64,000 bases of DNA, taken from Roseibium album. Lineage in GTDB: Bacteria; Pseudomonadota; Alphaproteobacteria; Rhizobiales; Stappiaceae. The position numbers and the translations under genes are program-made. The notes beneath the pieces are model-generated. The model worked only from the letters and a program-made list of their open reading frames with translations, was not told the DNA's origin and made no database searches. This document shows positions 28,491 to 37,576 of the stretch, one piece after another (position 1 is the stretch's first letter; each line of letters starts with the position of its first letter). Location of the stretch: positions 62,001-126,000 of the forward strand of contig CXTY01000015.1 in the NCBI GenBank assembly GCA_001404055.1, written 5' to 3'.

Positions 28491-30197
28491 ATGTCAGATT
28501 TTAATCCCTCTATTGAGGATTTTGCGTCTCTTCTTGAAGAGTCCTTCGTCCATAACGACCTGTATGAAGGTGCTGTTGTCAAAGGCACCGTTGTCGCAAT
28601 CGAAAAAGACCTCGCGGTCATCGATGTCGGCCTGAAGGTTGAAGGCCGTGTACCGCTGAAGGAATTCGGCGCTAAAGGCCGTGACGGCGAAATGGGCGTC
28701 GGCACCGAAGTCGAAGTTTACCTTGAGCGCGTTGAAAACGCACTCGGTGAAGCTGTTCTGTCGCGCGAAAAAGCTCGCCGCGAAGAAAGCTGGGTCCGCC
28801 TTGAAGTTGCTTTCGAAGCCAACGAAAAGGTCAACGGCCAGATCTTCAACCAGGTCAAGGGTGGTTTCACCGTCGATCTGGACGGCGCTGTTGCCTTCTT
28901 GCCGCGTTCGCAGGTGGACATTCGTCCGGTTCGCGATGTAACGCCGCTGATGCATACGCCTCAGCCTTTCCAGATCCTGAAAATGGACAAGCGTCGCGGC
29001 AACATTGTTGTCTCCCGCCGTGTTGTTCTGGAAGAGACCCGCGCCGAACAGCGTTCGGAACTGGTTCAGAGCCTGGAAGAAGGTCATACCGTGGAAGGTG
29101 TGGTCAAGAACATCACCGATTACGGTGCGTTCGTCGATCTTGGCGGCATCGATGGTCTGCTGCACGTCACCGACATTGCGTGGCGCCGCATCAACCATCC
29201 TTCGGAAGTTCTCACAATTGGCGAAACCGTCAAGGTGCAGATCATCCGCGTCAACCAGGAAACGCATCGCATCAGCCTCGGCATGAAGCAGCTTGAAACC
29301 GATCCGTGGGATGGCATTGAAGCCAAATACCCGATCGAAGCCAGGTTCACCGGCCGCGTGACCAACATCACCGACTACGGTGCATTTGTTGAACTGGAGC
29401 CGGGCATCGAAGGCCTGATCCACGTTTCTGAAATGTCCTGGACCAAAAAGAACGTCCATCCGGGCAAAATCGTATCCACTTCTCAGCAAGTCGATGTGAT
29501 GATCCTGGAAGTCGATCCGGTCAAGCGCCGCATTTCGCTTGGTCTCAAGCAGACCTTGCAGAATCCTTGGGATGCGTTCGCAGAACAGTTCCCTGTCGGC
29601 ACCAATGTCGAAGGCGAAGTCAAGAACAAGACCGAATTCGGCCTGTTCATTGGCCTCGACGGCGACGTGGACGGCATGGTTCACCTGTCAGACCTCGACT
29701 GGAACCGTCCTGGCGAGCAAGTCATCGAAGAGTACAAGAAGGGCGATGTCGTCAAGGCAGTCGTTCTGGATGTTGACGTTGAGAAAGAACGTATCTCTCT
29801 CGGCATCAAGCAGCTCACCGGCGATCCGATGGAATCGGGTGCTGCTGGCGAGATCCGCAAGAACTCTGTTGTGACCTGTGAAGTCATCGAGATCAAAGAC
29901 GGTGGTCTGGAAGTCAAGATTGCTGACAGCGACCTGACTGCATTCGTACGTCGCGCGGACCTGTCCCGCGACCGCGAAGAGCAGCGTCCGGAGAAGTACT
30001 CCGTTGGCGATAAGTTCGATGCCCGCATCACGCAGTTCGACAAGAAGACCCGCAGGGTTTCCGCGTCCATCAAGGCGCTGGAAATTGCAGAAGAGAAAAA
30101 AGCAGTCGCTCAGTACGGCTCTTCCGACTCTGGCGCATCTCTCGGCGACATCCTTGGTGCAGCTCTGAAGCAGCAGGGCGACGACGACGAAGAGTAA
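28491..30197 (+). CDS. rpsA: 30S ribosomal protein S1
   Basis: The 568-aa protein has six S1 RNA-binding domains, visible as repeated GxVxxxTDYGAFVDLGGIDGLLHVTDI-type segments with RISLG(M/L)KQ boundaries. It binds mRNA leaders and helps recruit them to the 30S subunit. The ATG follows AGGAGAATAA. The C-terminus ends in an acidic DDDEE tail. A strong terminator follows. Length and domain number match other alphaproteobacterial S1 proteins. Confidence 0.97.
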   Translation: MSDFNPSIEDFASLLEESFVHNDLYEGAVVKGTVVAIEKDLAVIDVGLKVEGRVPLKEFGAKGRDGEMGVGTEVEVYLERVENALGEAVLSREKARREESWVRLEVAFEANEKVNGQIFNQVKGGFTVDLDGAVAFLPRSQVDIRPVRDVTPLMHTPQPFQILKMDKRRGNIVVSRRVVLEETRAEQRSELVQSLEEGHTVEGVVKNITDYGAFVDLGGIDGLLHVTDIAWRRINHPSEVLTIGETVKVQIIRVNQETHRISLGMKQLETDPWDGIEAKYPIEARFTGRVTNITDYGAFVELEPGIEGLIHVSEMSWTKKNVHPGKIVSTSQQVDVMILEVDPVKRRISLGLKQTLQNPWDAFAEQFPVGTNVEGEVKNKTEFGLFIGLDGDVDGMVHLSDLDWNRPGEQVIEEYKKGDVVKAVVLDVDVEKERISLGIKQLTGDPMESGAAGEIRKNSVVTCEVIEIKDGGLEVKIADSDLTAFVRRADLSRDREEQRPEKYSVGDKFDARITQFDKKTRRVSASIKALEIAEEKKAVAQYGSSDSGASLGDILGAALKQQGDDDEE

Positions 30198-30230
30198 AAA
30201 CTTCGCCTCTTTTCAAAGAGTTGAAATCGA

Positions 30231-30260
30231 AAAGCCCGGCAGAAATGCCGGGCTTTTTGT
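30231..30260 (+). terminator. Rho-independent terminator after rpsA
   Basis: AAAGCCCGGC and GCCGGGCTTT form a 10-bp stem with a six-base loop followed by a T-run. It lies 34 bp past the rpsA stop. Confidence 0.9.
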
Positions 30261-30332
30261 TTGACTGTTTGGGTCCTGTTAAAATGTCGCGTAATGTCAG
30301 CCGGAGCAGCAATCAATTTTGAGGCCCATTCG

Positions 30333-31379
30333 ATGCGCCTGACTTACATTTTGTTTCTGATTTTTGTGTCCATCCCGCCCGTTTCAGCCGAGATTGTTCG
30401 CTCTTCCGGGCAATGGACCGTCAAACCGAATTTTGAAAAAAGCAGCAAGGCCCGTGAATCGATAAGCGGAGCGGCCTGTGTGCCCGGCACCAATCATTGT
30501 CTGGCGGCAAACGACGAAAAAAACTACGCGCAGTTCTTCGAGATCGAGGACGGCAACCTTGTGCCAACCCGGCTGATACGACTGCTACCCAAAAAGATTG
30601 ATGGAGAGAAGATGGACGAGATCGACGCGGAAGGTGTGGTCTTTGTTCCAGCACAAGACACGGGCGGTAAGGCCTATTTTTACGTCACGGGTTCCCACGG
30701 ATTATCCAGAAGCGGCGATTATCAGCCCTCCCGATACATGCTCCTTCGCTTTCCGGTCGATCCAAGGACTGGAAATCCGACGTTCAATTTTGACGGCAAC
30801 CGCGCTACGCCGGACGTTGAAAGAACCACTCTTTTGCGTGAGACGATAAAGACCAACGCAGACCTCAGCCCATATGCCGATAAGACCTTGGACCGCAACG
30901 GTGTCACTATCGAAGGCATCGCGACAATTGGCACCGACATGTTGTTTGGTCTGCGCAGTCCTTGCCTTGCCAAAAGTGCAGTCATCGTGCGCGTACCTAT
31001 GGGCGATTTGTTCAAGAACACGGTGCCCCACGCGACCACAAGTCTGGTCAAAATGGGTGACAATGTTGGCGTTCGTGACCTCGCCAACGTTCAAGACGGA
31101 ATTCTTATCCTGGCAGGACGAAGTGACGACAGACGCGGAAGTGAGAATTTCACCTGCGGCGAAAAACGAGCGCCGCCGTCCCCATTGCCTTCGGTCTGGT
31201 TCTGGAGCGGTAGGGATGGGGACGCAGCCAGACCACTCGGAGACCTTCCCGGCGTGAAAGCCTCTGCAAGTGCTGAAACCCTGCTCGTGCTTGAAGAGAC
31301 AGCAAACGCCTACCGTGTGCTAATTCTGTTTGATGGCAAGAAAAACGGGAAGCCGGTCGAGTTCACGATTGAGAAATAG
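30333..31379 (+). CDS. Secreted DUF3616-like protein
   Basis: The 348-aa protein has a signal peptide (about residues 1-18, ending VSAEI). The mature part resembles the DUF3616 family, with beta-propeller-like repeats (ISGAACVPGTNHCLAANDE; IDAEGVVFVPAQ; NGVTIEGIATIGTDMLFGLRSP; LEETANAYRVLILFDGKK). It probably acts in the periplasm, but no enzymatic role is known. The ATG at 30333 with GAGG upstream gives the signal peptide; an earlier start at 30261 would overlap the rpsA terminator. Confidence 0.72.
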   Translation: MRLTYILFLIFVSIPPVSAEIVRSSGQWTVKPNFEKSSKARESISGAACVPGTNHCLAANDEKNYAQFFEIEDGNLVPTRLIRLLPKKIDGEKMDEIDAEGVVFVPAQDTGGKAYFYVTGSHGLSRSGDYQPSRYMLLRFPVDPRTGNPTFNFDGNRATPDVERTTLLRETIKTNADLSPYADKTLDRNGVTIEGIATIGTDMLFGLRSPCLAKSAVIVRVPMGDLFKNTVPHATTSLVKMGDNVGVRDLANVQDGILILAGRSDDRRGSENFTCGEKRAPPSPLPSVWFWSGRDGDAARPLGDLPGVKASASAETLLVLEETANAYRVLILFDGKKNGKPVEFTIEK

Positions 31380-31515
31380 ATAGTTTGGACTTTTGAAAAC
31401 CCTGCGCGTTGAGTCGCAAGAGGCCTAAAAGTCCGCCTATAGGGCTTGTGCTTGATACGTTTTCGCAAATGATCGGCAAAACGTCCTGAACTTCTCTCCA
31501 ATCGGATTATTCTTG

Positions 31516-32376
31516 ATGTCTGCCTTTGACCTGTGCCGATTGGCCGGCACTGTCTTTCTCGCCGTGACGCTGGTGGTCGTTGGAGACACCTGCGGCAAGC
31601 TTCTGACCCAGAGTGGCGTCGATCCTTTCATCGTGGCCTGGTCCAGGTTTGCGATCGGTGCACTGGTTCTTTGGCCGCTGGCGCGTATCCGGTGGCAGGA
31701 ACTTGCCAACTTCAGAGACTGGCGTGTCGTGTTGCGGGCAATGCTCATCGCGGGAGGCATTTGCTCGATACTGACGGCACTGGAAACCGAGCCGATCGCA
31801 AATGTTTTCGGCGCTTTCTTCGTCGGCCCGATCATTTCCTACGTGCTGGCAATCATCTTTTTGAAAGAACGGCCCTCGAAACCTCACACCCTGTTGCTTG
31901 GTGTCGGTTTCCTGGGTGTCTTGCTGGTGGTGAAACCCGGATTCGGAGTATCAACCGGAACCCTGTTTGCCATACTCGCTGGCGTCTTTTATGGCTGTTA
32001 TCTTTTCATGACCAAGCTGCTTGCAGGCAGCATGCGCCCGACCCGGTTATTGATGTCTCAGGTGCTGATTGGCACCGTGCTGTTGACACCATTTGGTCTG
32101 AACTCACCTATGCCGGCCCACGAGAGCACTGTCTGGATCTTGATTGTTGCAAGTGCGCTCGGCTCAACAGCTGGCAACTATCTTCTGGTGATTGCAAACA
32201 GAATGGCGGATGCGAGCCTTGTGGCGCCACTGGTCTACAGCCAGCTTATTTCAGCAACAATTCTCGGCATTGTCGTCTTCGGGGACTGGCCGGATTCTCT
32301 TGCTCTGACTGGGCTTGCGATGATCGCTTTTTCAGGACTTGGTTCGTTGGTTGTAAATAGAGGATTGTCTAGCTGA
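31516..32376 (+). CDS. DMT-superfamily (EamA) transporter
   Basis: The 286-aa protein has ten hydrophobic segments in two EamA repeats (about residues 10-135 and 145-283). It matches drug/metabolite exporters of the RhaT/EamA type (VGPIISYVLAIIFLKERPS; VAPLVYSQLISATILGIVVFGDWP). The ATG at 31516 is preferred to the preceding TTG. Substrate is unknown. It stands alone, 136 bp after the DUF3616-like gene. Confidence 0.88.
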   Translation: MSAFDLCRLAGTVFLAVTLVVVGDTCGKLLTQSGVDPFIVAWSRFAIGALVLWPLARIRWQELANFRDWRVVLRAMLIAGGICSILTALETEPIANVFGAFFVGPIISYVLAIIFLKERPSKPHTLLLGVGFLGVLLVVKPGFGVSTGTLFAILAGVFYGCYLFMTKLLAGSMRPTRLLMSQVLIGTVLLTPFGLNSPMPAHESTVWILIVASALGSTAGNYLLVIANRMADASLVAPLVYSQLISATILGIVVFGDWPDSLALTGLAMIAFSGLGSLVVNRGLSS

Positions 32377-32603
32377 TATATTCGCAGCTAGCTGATGCAA
32401 ATGTGGTCAAGCACGTTCGAACGATACACTTCCAGAACCGAACCTGCTGGTTCGTCGCCGAAGAAGCTTAAAATAGCGCCTTCACTTCACATGACCCATC
32501 TCTTTACATTTAGCACCAGTCCCTTAATATCAAAGACTTACGGTGGAAATAAGCCTTTGAGGCGCCTTACCACTTACCTCCAGACTGAATTGCGACACAG
32601 ATA

Positions 32604-33032
32604 ATGACAGAAGCCAAAAGCGGTGACACGGTTCGCCTTCACTACAAAGGTACGCTGGATGACGGCTCCGTTTTTGACAGTTCAGAAGGCCGGGATCCGC
32701 TGGAATTCACCGTTGGCTCCGGACAGGTTATCCCAGGTCTGGATCGTGCCATTCCAGGCATGAAAATTGGCGATGAAAAAACGGTCCGGATAGAGCCCGA
32801 GGATGCTTACGGACCGCATAATCCGGATGCAAAGCAAGCTGTTCCCAGAGCGCATATTCCGGACAGTGTGCCGCTTGAAGTCGGACTGCAGCTGCAAGCG
32901 CAAACCGAAAACGGACAGATGATGGCCGTGACCGTCGTTGAATTTTCAGATGATGAAGTCATTCTGGACGCCAATCATGCGTTGGCCGGCAAGGTCCTGA
33001 CTTTCGAAATTCAGATTACCGGGATCAACTGA
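32604..33032 (+). CDS. FKBP-type peptidyl-prolyl isomerase, SlyD-like
   Basis: The 142-aa protein has an FKBP domain (MTEAKSGDTVRLHYKGTLDDGSVFDSSEG) with an insert-in-flap chaperone domain (about residues 68-120), as in SlyD. The C-terminal ANHALAGKVLTFEIQI is a family hallmark. There is no His-rich metal-binding tail. It catalyses proline cis-trans isomerisation and has chaperone activity in the cytosol. A long hairpin follows the gene. Confidence 0.92.
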   Translation: MTEAKSGDTVRLHYKGTLDDGSVFDSSEGRDPLEFTVGSGQVIPGLDRAIPGMKIGDEKTVRIEPEDAYGPHNPDAKQAVPRAHIPDSVPLEVGLQLQAQTENGQMMAVTVVEFSDDEVILDANHALAGKVLTFEIQITGIN

Positions 33033-33335
33033 TCCTGTTGACCTCCGGCTTCAACAGCCTTGAACCGAAAGTCCGCTACCCGGAGGGCTTTCGGTTCAGA
33101 TTGACTTTGTGTGATTCCGGGTTTGCAGCAGCTTTCTGTCATTGATACCCGATATGACATGGCTTGTTGAATGAAACCTGCGAGTTCGGGTGTGAGTTGC
33201 ATAATTTCTCGCCGACCTTGCGCGATGCTGCCGCAATCTGATGCGAAACTTGCGATAAGCAATTGCAATTTCACGTCCTGTCACCCTATTTAGGTACTTG
33301 GTTTTCTTACGATCTTGTCTGGAGAATTCATTTTC
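33033..33335. other. Intergenic region between the FKBP gene and sppA
   Basis: These 303 bp contain the hairpin at 33061-33099 and otherwise no gene-like frame. The sppA promoter is expected in the second half, but no clear hexamers were identified. Confidence 0.4.
33061..33099 (+). terminator. Long hairpin after the FKBP gene
   Basis: TGAACCGAAAG pairs perfectly with CTTTCGGTTCA (11 bp), and an inner TCCG/CGGA extends the stem. There is no T-run after it, so it may be an atypical terminator or an mRNA-stabilising element. Confidence 0.5.
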
Positions 33336-34322
33336 ATGGCTGTTGATGTTGACGCATTGGTGGATAGACGACGCCTCAGGCGCAAGGTGACTTTCTGGCG
33401 GGTCGCCACTTTCCTCGTGATCGCTGCGGCCTTGATCAGTGGAATTGTCTATGTATCTGGCGCTTCAAGCCTCTCCAAACGGTCCGCGCACATTGCTCGT
33501 GTTCCGATCGAGGGTGTCATCCTGGAAGACCGCAAGACACTCAAGATGATTGAAAAAATCAGCAAGTCTGATGCGGTGAAGGGTGTCGTGATCTCGATTA
33601 ACTCACCGGGCGGCAGCACAACGGGTGGTGAAGCCCTCTATTTGGCCTTGCGTGAACTGGCTGAAAAGAAGCCGGTCGTCGCCGAGATCCGCACGGTGGG
33701 TACGTCAGCGGGATACATGGTCGCGCTGTCTGCTGATCATATCGTCGCCAGATATAATACGATCACTGGGTCGATTGGCGTTCTGTTCCAGTTTGGCAAT
33801 ATTCAGAAATTGCTCGGGACCCTCGGCGTCGAAATGGATGCGGTCAAAAGTGCGCCGCTGAAAGCTGAGCCGGATTTTTATACGCAAACCTCTCCAGAAG
33901 CACGGGCAATGCTTGAATCCATGGTTAAGGATTCATACGACTGGTTTGTTGGCCTGGTGGCCGAGCGCAGAAATCTTGATCCGTCAAAGGCCAAGGAGTT
34001 GGCCGACGGACGGATACTGACAGGGCATCTTGCACTGAACGAAAAACTGATCGACGCGATTGGCGGCGAGGAACAGGCGATCGCCTGGCTCGAAAGCGAA
34101 AAGAGCGTCAAAGAGGATCTTCCGGTTGTAACCTGGACGACAAAAGAGAACATAGAGGAACTTCCCTTCTCTGCCCGCATCTCTCAAGAATTCGGAAAAG
34201 GCGTCGGATCGGCGCTTCTAAATCCGATAAATGATGCTAAGGGGCTGATTCCTCGAGGCCTTACGCTTGACGGGCTCGTATCCGTTTGGCAGGCTTCAGA
34301 CGCGGCAGACAATAAACCGTAA
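33336..34322 (+). CDS. sppA: Signal peptide peptidase SppA
   Basis: The 328-aa protein is the short 36-kDa SppA type. It has one membrane helix near residues 23-45, then the S49 peptidase domain with NSPGGSTTGGEALYLAL, the GTSAGYMVALSADHIVA segment carrying the nucleophile serine, and ITGSIGVLFQF. It degrades cleaved signal peptides at the inner membrane. The ATG at 33336 with GGAGA upstream is preferred to a TTG at 33315. It lies 15 bp upstream of ihfB, and the order sppA-ihfB-lapA is usual in the order. Confidence 0.92.
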   Translation: MAVDVDALVDRRRLRRKVTFWRVATFLVIAAALISGIVYVSGASSLSKRSAHIARVPIEGVILEDRKTLKMIEKISKSDAVKGVVISINSPGGSTTGGEALYLALRELAEKKPVVAEIRTVGTSAGYMVALSADHIVARYNTITGSIGVLFQFGNIQKLLGTLGVEMDAVKSAPLKAEPDFYTQTSPEARAMLESMVKDSYDWFVGLVAERRNLDPSKAKELADGRILTGHLALNEKLIDAIGGEEQAIAWLESEKSVKEDLPVVTWTTKENIEELPFSARISQEFGKGVGSALLNPINDAKGLIPRGLTLDGLVSVWQASDAADNKP

Positions 34323-34337
34323 ACGAGGGGGCTCTTC

Positions 34338-34637
34338 ATGATCAAATCTGAGCTTGTTCAGCATATCGCAGAGCAGAATCCGCATCTTTACCAGCGAGAC
34401 GTTGAAAACATCGTCAACGCCATCTTGGATGAGGTCACCGAGGCACTGATGCGAGGGGATCGCGTCGAGCTGCGTGGCTTTGGCGCCTTCTCGGTCAAAA
34501 ACCGCCCTGCTCGTGTTGGACGCAATCCGCGTACCGGTCAAAAAGTTGAAGTGGACGAGAAATTCGTTCCCTTCTTTAAAACCGGCAAGGAAATGCGTAT
34601 ACGGTTAAATGATGGTGTGGATCACGGCGACGACTAA
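34338..34637 (+). CDS. ihfB: Integration host factor subunit beta
   Basis: The 99-aa DNA-bending protein matches the HU/IHF family, with [27 protein letters not shown] including the intercalating proline arm. It pairs with IhfA to bend DNA in recombination, replication and promoter activation. The start is a normal ATG after GAGGGGG. It is co-transcribed with sppA. Confidence 0.95.
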
Positions 34638-34701
34638 CTATTGACGTCACGCTGTACCATCCCAATTTGAACTTTAATCTGGTAATGATCGGGAGACAGC
34701 C

Positions 34702-35067
34702 GTGAGCCGTTTCGTCAAGAATGTGATTTTGTTCGCAATCGCGGTGGTACTGGTTCCCTTGTCGGTGGCCAACCGACATACGGTGTCGTTGTCACTCAAC
34801 CCGTTTGATCCACTGGATCCGCGTCTCACGATTACTGAGATCCCTCTGTTCTGGATTATTTTTGCCAGTCTGGGAATCGGCATCATCGTGGGCGGTATCG
34901 GTGCGTGGGCCAAACAGGGCCGCTGGCGCAAGGAAGCACGTTCGAAACGCCGCGAAGCTGACAAATGGCATAGGGAAGCCGACCAGCTACGGGAAATGAA
35001 TACGTCAGCGCAACCTGTTTCCGGACAAAAAGGACTGACAGGACCGGACAATCGTTCGGCTGCGTGA
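34702..35067 (+). CDS. lapA: LapA (DUF1049) domain membrane protein
   Basis: The 121-aa protein has two membrane helices (about residues 7-25 and 48-68) and a basic C-terminal tail with coiled-coil character (RWRKEARSKRREADKWHREADQLRE). This matches the LapA/YciS type involved in LPS assembly control. The start is GTG at 34702, with GGGAGACA before it. The distance of 64 bp from ihfB suggests the same operon. Confidence 0.82.
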   Translation: MSRFVKNVILFAIAVVLVPLSVANRHTVSLSLNPFDPLDPRLTITEIPLFWIIFASLGIGIIVGGIGAWAKQGRWRKEARSKRREADKWHREADQLREMNTSAQPVSGQKGLTGPDNRSAA

Positions 35068-35078
35068 TCAACTAGACT

Positions 35079-35987
35079 ATGCGAATTATCTCCAGCGATG
35101 AGATCGATGCCTGTCTTGAAGACAGGGCCGTTCTTGAAACACTGCGTCGAGCGTTCAGATCCAGCACGATTGTGCCTGACACCACAAGCCTGGAAATTGA
35201 CCGGCTTGATCAACTCACAGGCAATCTTTCCGTTCAACCTGCCTGGACAGATTTTGCTGCACAAGGAGACGTGAGCCGTGGTTATATCGGCTGCTCTCTC
35301 TCACTCGCTCTTCCGGAACAACAGGGTGTTGCCTCGAGCCTTTACGTGCTGTTTTCTGGCTCAACCGGACAACCCATAGCACTGCTTGACGGGATGCGCC
35401 TCGATGTCTGGCGTTCCGCTGGCGTTCACGCATTGGCTGCGTCATATCTGTCACGTGAGGATACGTCGCGACTTCTGGTCATTGGCGACGATCCGCGGTT
35501 GCCTCGCGTTATTTTGGCATATGCCTGTGTGAGGGACTTCACTTCCATCCTGTTTGCTGGCACCTCGGAAGAGATCAGGAAACGGATTGCGAGCCTGCCC
35601 GCTCTTGCGAACGTTCAATTGGGTGTGACGACAGAAATCTATGCCGCGCAGGAAGGTGCCGACATGATCTGTATCGCGGGACCGGAAAGTGAGACCGGAA
35701 ACCATCACGCCCTCACCTATCTCGATCCACCTGTTGGCTGTCACGTCGATGTGCTGGACCCGTCCGCGACACTACCAACCGACCTCCTGCAAGAAGCACG
35801 GCTGTTTTCCTCAGACCTGTCTTTTCCTCCCACAACAGAGCTTGAATGGGCCGCAGATCTTTTTGAGCTGGCGCAGGGCAACAAGGCCGGGCGTCGCTAT
35901 TACGGCCAAAGAACCCTTTTCCTGCCCGGCCAAAGGACGGGTCTTGCCGATCACACGCTTGCAGCACACATTTTTTTGAGATCTTAG
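35079..35987 (+). CDS. Ornithine cyclodeaminase/mu-crystallin family protein
   Basis: The 302-aa protein begins MRIISSDEIDACLEDRAVLETLRRAF and has a Rossmann-like centre (about residues 120-235), as in the OCD/mu-crystallin family. The family's usual GxGxQA nucleotide-binding loop is degenerate here (LLVIGDDPRLPRVIL), so NAD binding and activity are uncertain. It starts 12 bp after lapA, so it joins that operon. Confidence 0.72.
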   Translation: MRIISSDEIDACLEDRAVLETLRRAFRSSTIVPDTTSLEIDRLDQLTGNLSVQPAWTDFAAQGDVSRGYIGCSLSLALPEQQGVASSLYVLFSGSTGQPIALLDGMRLDVWRSAGVHALAASYLSREDTSRLLVIGDDPRLPRVILAYACVRDFTSILFAGTSEEIRKRIASLPALANVQLGVTTEIYAAQEGADMICIAGPESETGNHHALTYLDPPVGCHVDVLDPSATLPTDLLQEARLFSSDLSFPPTTELEWAADLFELAQGNKAGRRYYGQRTLFLPGQRTGLADHTLAAHIFLRS

Positions 35988-36133
35988 CCTCTGGAATGTG
36001 AAGCCGGACGCCCCACATTGCAGATCAGCAGGGGTACTTATCAGAAAGCGAGCACCCACAAAGGGCTGTCCGGAGAGCAATACGCTGGTCATGGACGCGC
36101 TTTCTCAACTGTCGTTTTGCAAAGGAGCAGGTT

Positions 36134-36226
36134 ATGCTTACGACACTTGCCTACTCGGCAAGCCTTCCGGCAATTGCGCTCGGACTGATCTACTACGTTT
36201 CAGCCACCTCGGGGCTTGTGTATTAG
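36134..36226 (+). CDS. 30-residue hydrophobic membrane peptide
   Basis: A 31-codon frame with an excellent ribosome-binding site (AAAGGAGCAG, then GTT before ATG) encodes a 30-aa peptide. It is almost one transmembrane helix (SLPAIALGLIYYVSATSGLVY). It sits in an otherwise empty 404-bp gap and is followed by a terminator at 36297-36324. It may be a small membrane regulator or a type-I-toxin-like peptide. No family is recognised. Confidence 0.5.
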   Translation: MLTTLAYSASLPAIALGLIYYVSATSGLVY

Positions 36227-36296
36227 GTGTTTACCACACACGTTTTCGACTTGGATTGACGTGATCCAATCCTTTCGAAGACACTGACAATCGATG

Positions 36297-36324
36297 AAAA
36301 GCCGGTTCATTTGAACCGGCTTTT
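36297..36324. terminator. Bidirectional terminator between the small peptide and VOC genes
   Basis: GCCGGTTCA pairs with TGAACCGGC (9 bp, two-base loop) with AAAA before and TTTT after, suiting termination from both converging genes. Confidence 0.8.
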
Positions 36325-36391
36325 GTTGTTCCCGGACGGCCTATCTGAACGGTAAGTGTACTCTCTCAGCTCAACAGAAACAGATATGATT

Positions 36392-36778
36392 CTAACTGGC
36401 CTGTTCAGCAGGTGTCATCCACCCGATGGCGGCCCCACCTGCATCTTTCAGGATCGCAATGCGTCCAATACCTGGCACATCAAACGGAGGACGCATGATT
36501 TCGCCACCATGAGCCTTGGCCAGTTCCAGACGCTCGTCAACATTATCGACGGCGATATAGGCAAACCAATGTTCCGGGATCCCTTCGAAATGCGCCCCGT
36601 TCATCGTGAAAAATCCGCCGACGGGCTTGTCACCAACGTTTGCCAGAACATATACGCCGCCGTCTTCCATCGGCATTTCCGTAAATGTCCAGCCGAGTGC
36701 CTTGCCATAAAATGCCTTCGCCTTTTCGGCGTCCCGGGTCATCAATTCGTTCCAATAAAAAATACCGTGCTCAGCCAT
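36392..36778 (-). CDS. VOC (glyoxalase-fold) family protein
   Basis: The 128-aa protein has two beta-alpha-beta-beta-beta modules typical of VOC proteins (GIFYWNELMTRDAEKAKAFYGKALGW; EHWFAYIAVDNVDERLELAKAHGGEI; IGRIAILKDAGGAAIGWM). It resembles the group annotated as VOC/27-kDa antigen-like enzymes. Metal ligands are not clear. The ATG at 36778 follows GGAGG. It is intact, unlike the VOC gene at 9459. Confidence 0.85.
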   Translation of the reverse strand: MAEHGIFYWNELMTRDAEKAKAFYGKALGWTFTEMPMEDGGVYVLANVGDKPVGGFFTMNGAHFEGIPEHWFAYIAVDNVDERLELAKAHGGEIMRPPFDVPGIGRIAILKDAGGAAIGWMTPAEQAS

Positions 36779-36887
36779 AACGGCCTCCACCTTGTCATAA
36801 TTTCCTAGACTGGAAATCTAACCGGGAAAATCCGGCAAAGCCATGCTTATCGCAGTGATGTGGAGTCACGGCCAAAGTCCGCACGCA

Positions 36888-37499
36888 CTAATTTATCGAA
36901 CTGTCCCGATATCCGGGTAAGGTCCAGCCGCGAAGAATAGCTCCACCGCGCAATAGGAGAGCTAATGATGCGGCAACAAGTGCAGCCAGTATTTCCGGCG
37001 CGCCCATCAATGCCAGCACGACAAAACTACCGGCACCAGTAAATGCGGCACTGACGTAAATTTCGGATTTGACGATGGAGGGCGGCTCACGCGCGATAGT
37101 ATCCCGCAATATTCCGCCGAACGTAGCCGTGGTAACGCCCATGAGAACGGCAACCAGAACCGTATCGCCCACCGACATGGCCTTGGCGGCGCCCATCACC
37201 GAATAAGCTGAAATCCCGATAGCATCAGCCCACCGTAGTGGCTTGCTCAAGCGTTCGATCCAATGCGCAAAGAACCAGAGAAAAACACAGACGATCAGGC
37301 AGACGACAAGATAGCCCTCATTTTCGACCCAGAAGACAGGCACGCCTAGAAGAAGATCTCTCAGCGTCCCGCCGCCAATTCCAGTCAAGGTCGCAAAAAA
37401 GAGAAAAGCAATGAAATCCAACTGCTTGCGGGTTGCAACAATACCGCCTGTGACAGCGAAAACAGCCACACCAAGATAATCCAACAACTGCAAAAGCAT
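36888..37499 (-). CDS. TRIC (UPF0126) family channel protein
   Basis: The 203-aa membrane protein has two repeats of three helices with glycine-rich signatures (AVFAVTGGIVATRKQLDFIAF; GTLRDLLLG; AYSVMGAAKA; GGILRDTIARE), matching the trimeric intracellular cation channel family. Bacterial members form K+-permeable channels. It follows the grpE terminator and has its own start at 37499. Confidence 0.9.
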   Translation of the reverse strand: MLLQLLDYLGVAVFAVTGGIVATRKQLDFIAFLFFATLTGIGGGTLRDLLLGVPVFWVENEGYLVVCLIVCVFLWFFAHWIERLSKPLRWADAIGISAYSVMGAAKAMSVGDTVLVAVLMGVTTATFGGILRDTIAREPPSIVKSEIYVSAAFTGAGSFVVLALMGAPEILAALVAASLALLLRGGAILRGWTLPGYRDSSIN

Positions 37500-37513
37500 G
37501 AGGCTCCCCCAAA

Positions 37514-37552
37514 CAAAAAAGCCGCTCCGGGTTCAATCGGAACGGCTTTCAA
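37514..37552 (-). terminator. Rho-independent terminator of grpE
   Basis: GCCGTTCCG pairs with CGGAGCGGC on the minus strand (one G-U), followed by a run of six T. It lies about 25 bp after the grpE stop. Confidence 0.85.
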
Positions 37553-37576
37553 AAAAGGCTGAATTTCAGGCCAGGG

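Noticed and set aside
28494..29684. 396-aa frame antisense to rpsA
   Set aside because: It is a shadow of the rpsA codon pattern on the opposite strand. The sense frame is an unmistakable S1 protein.
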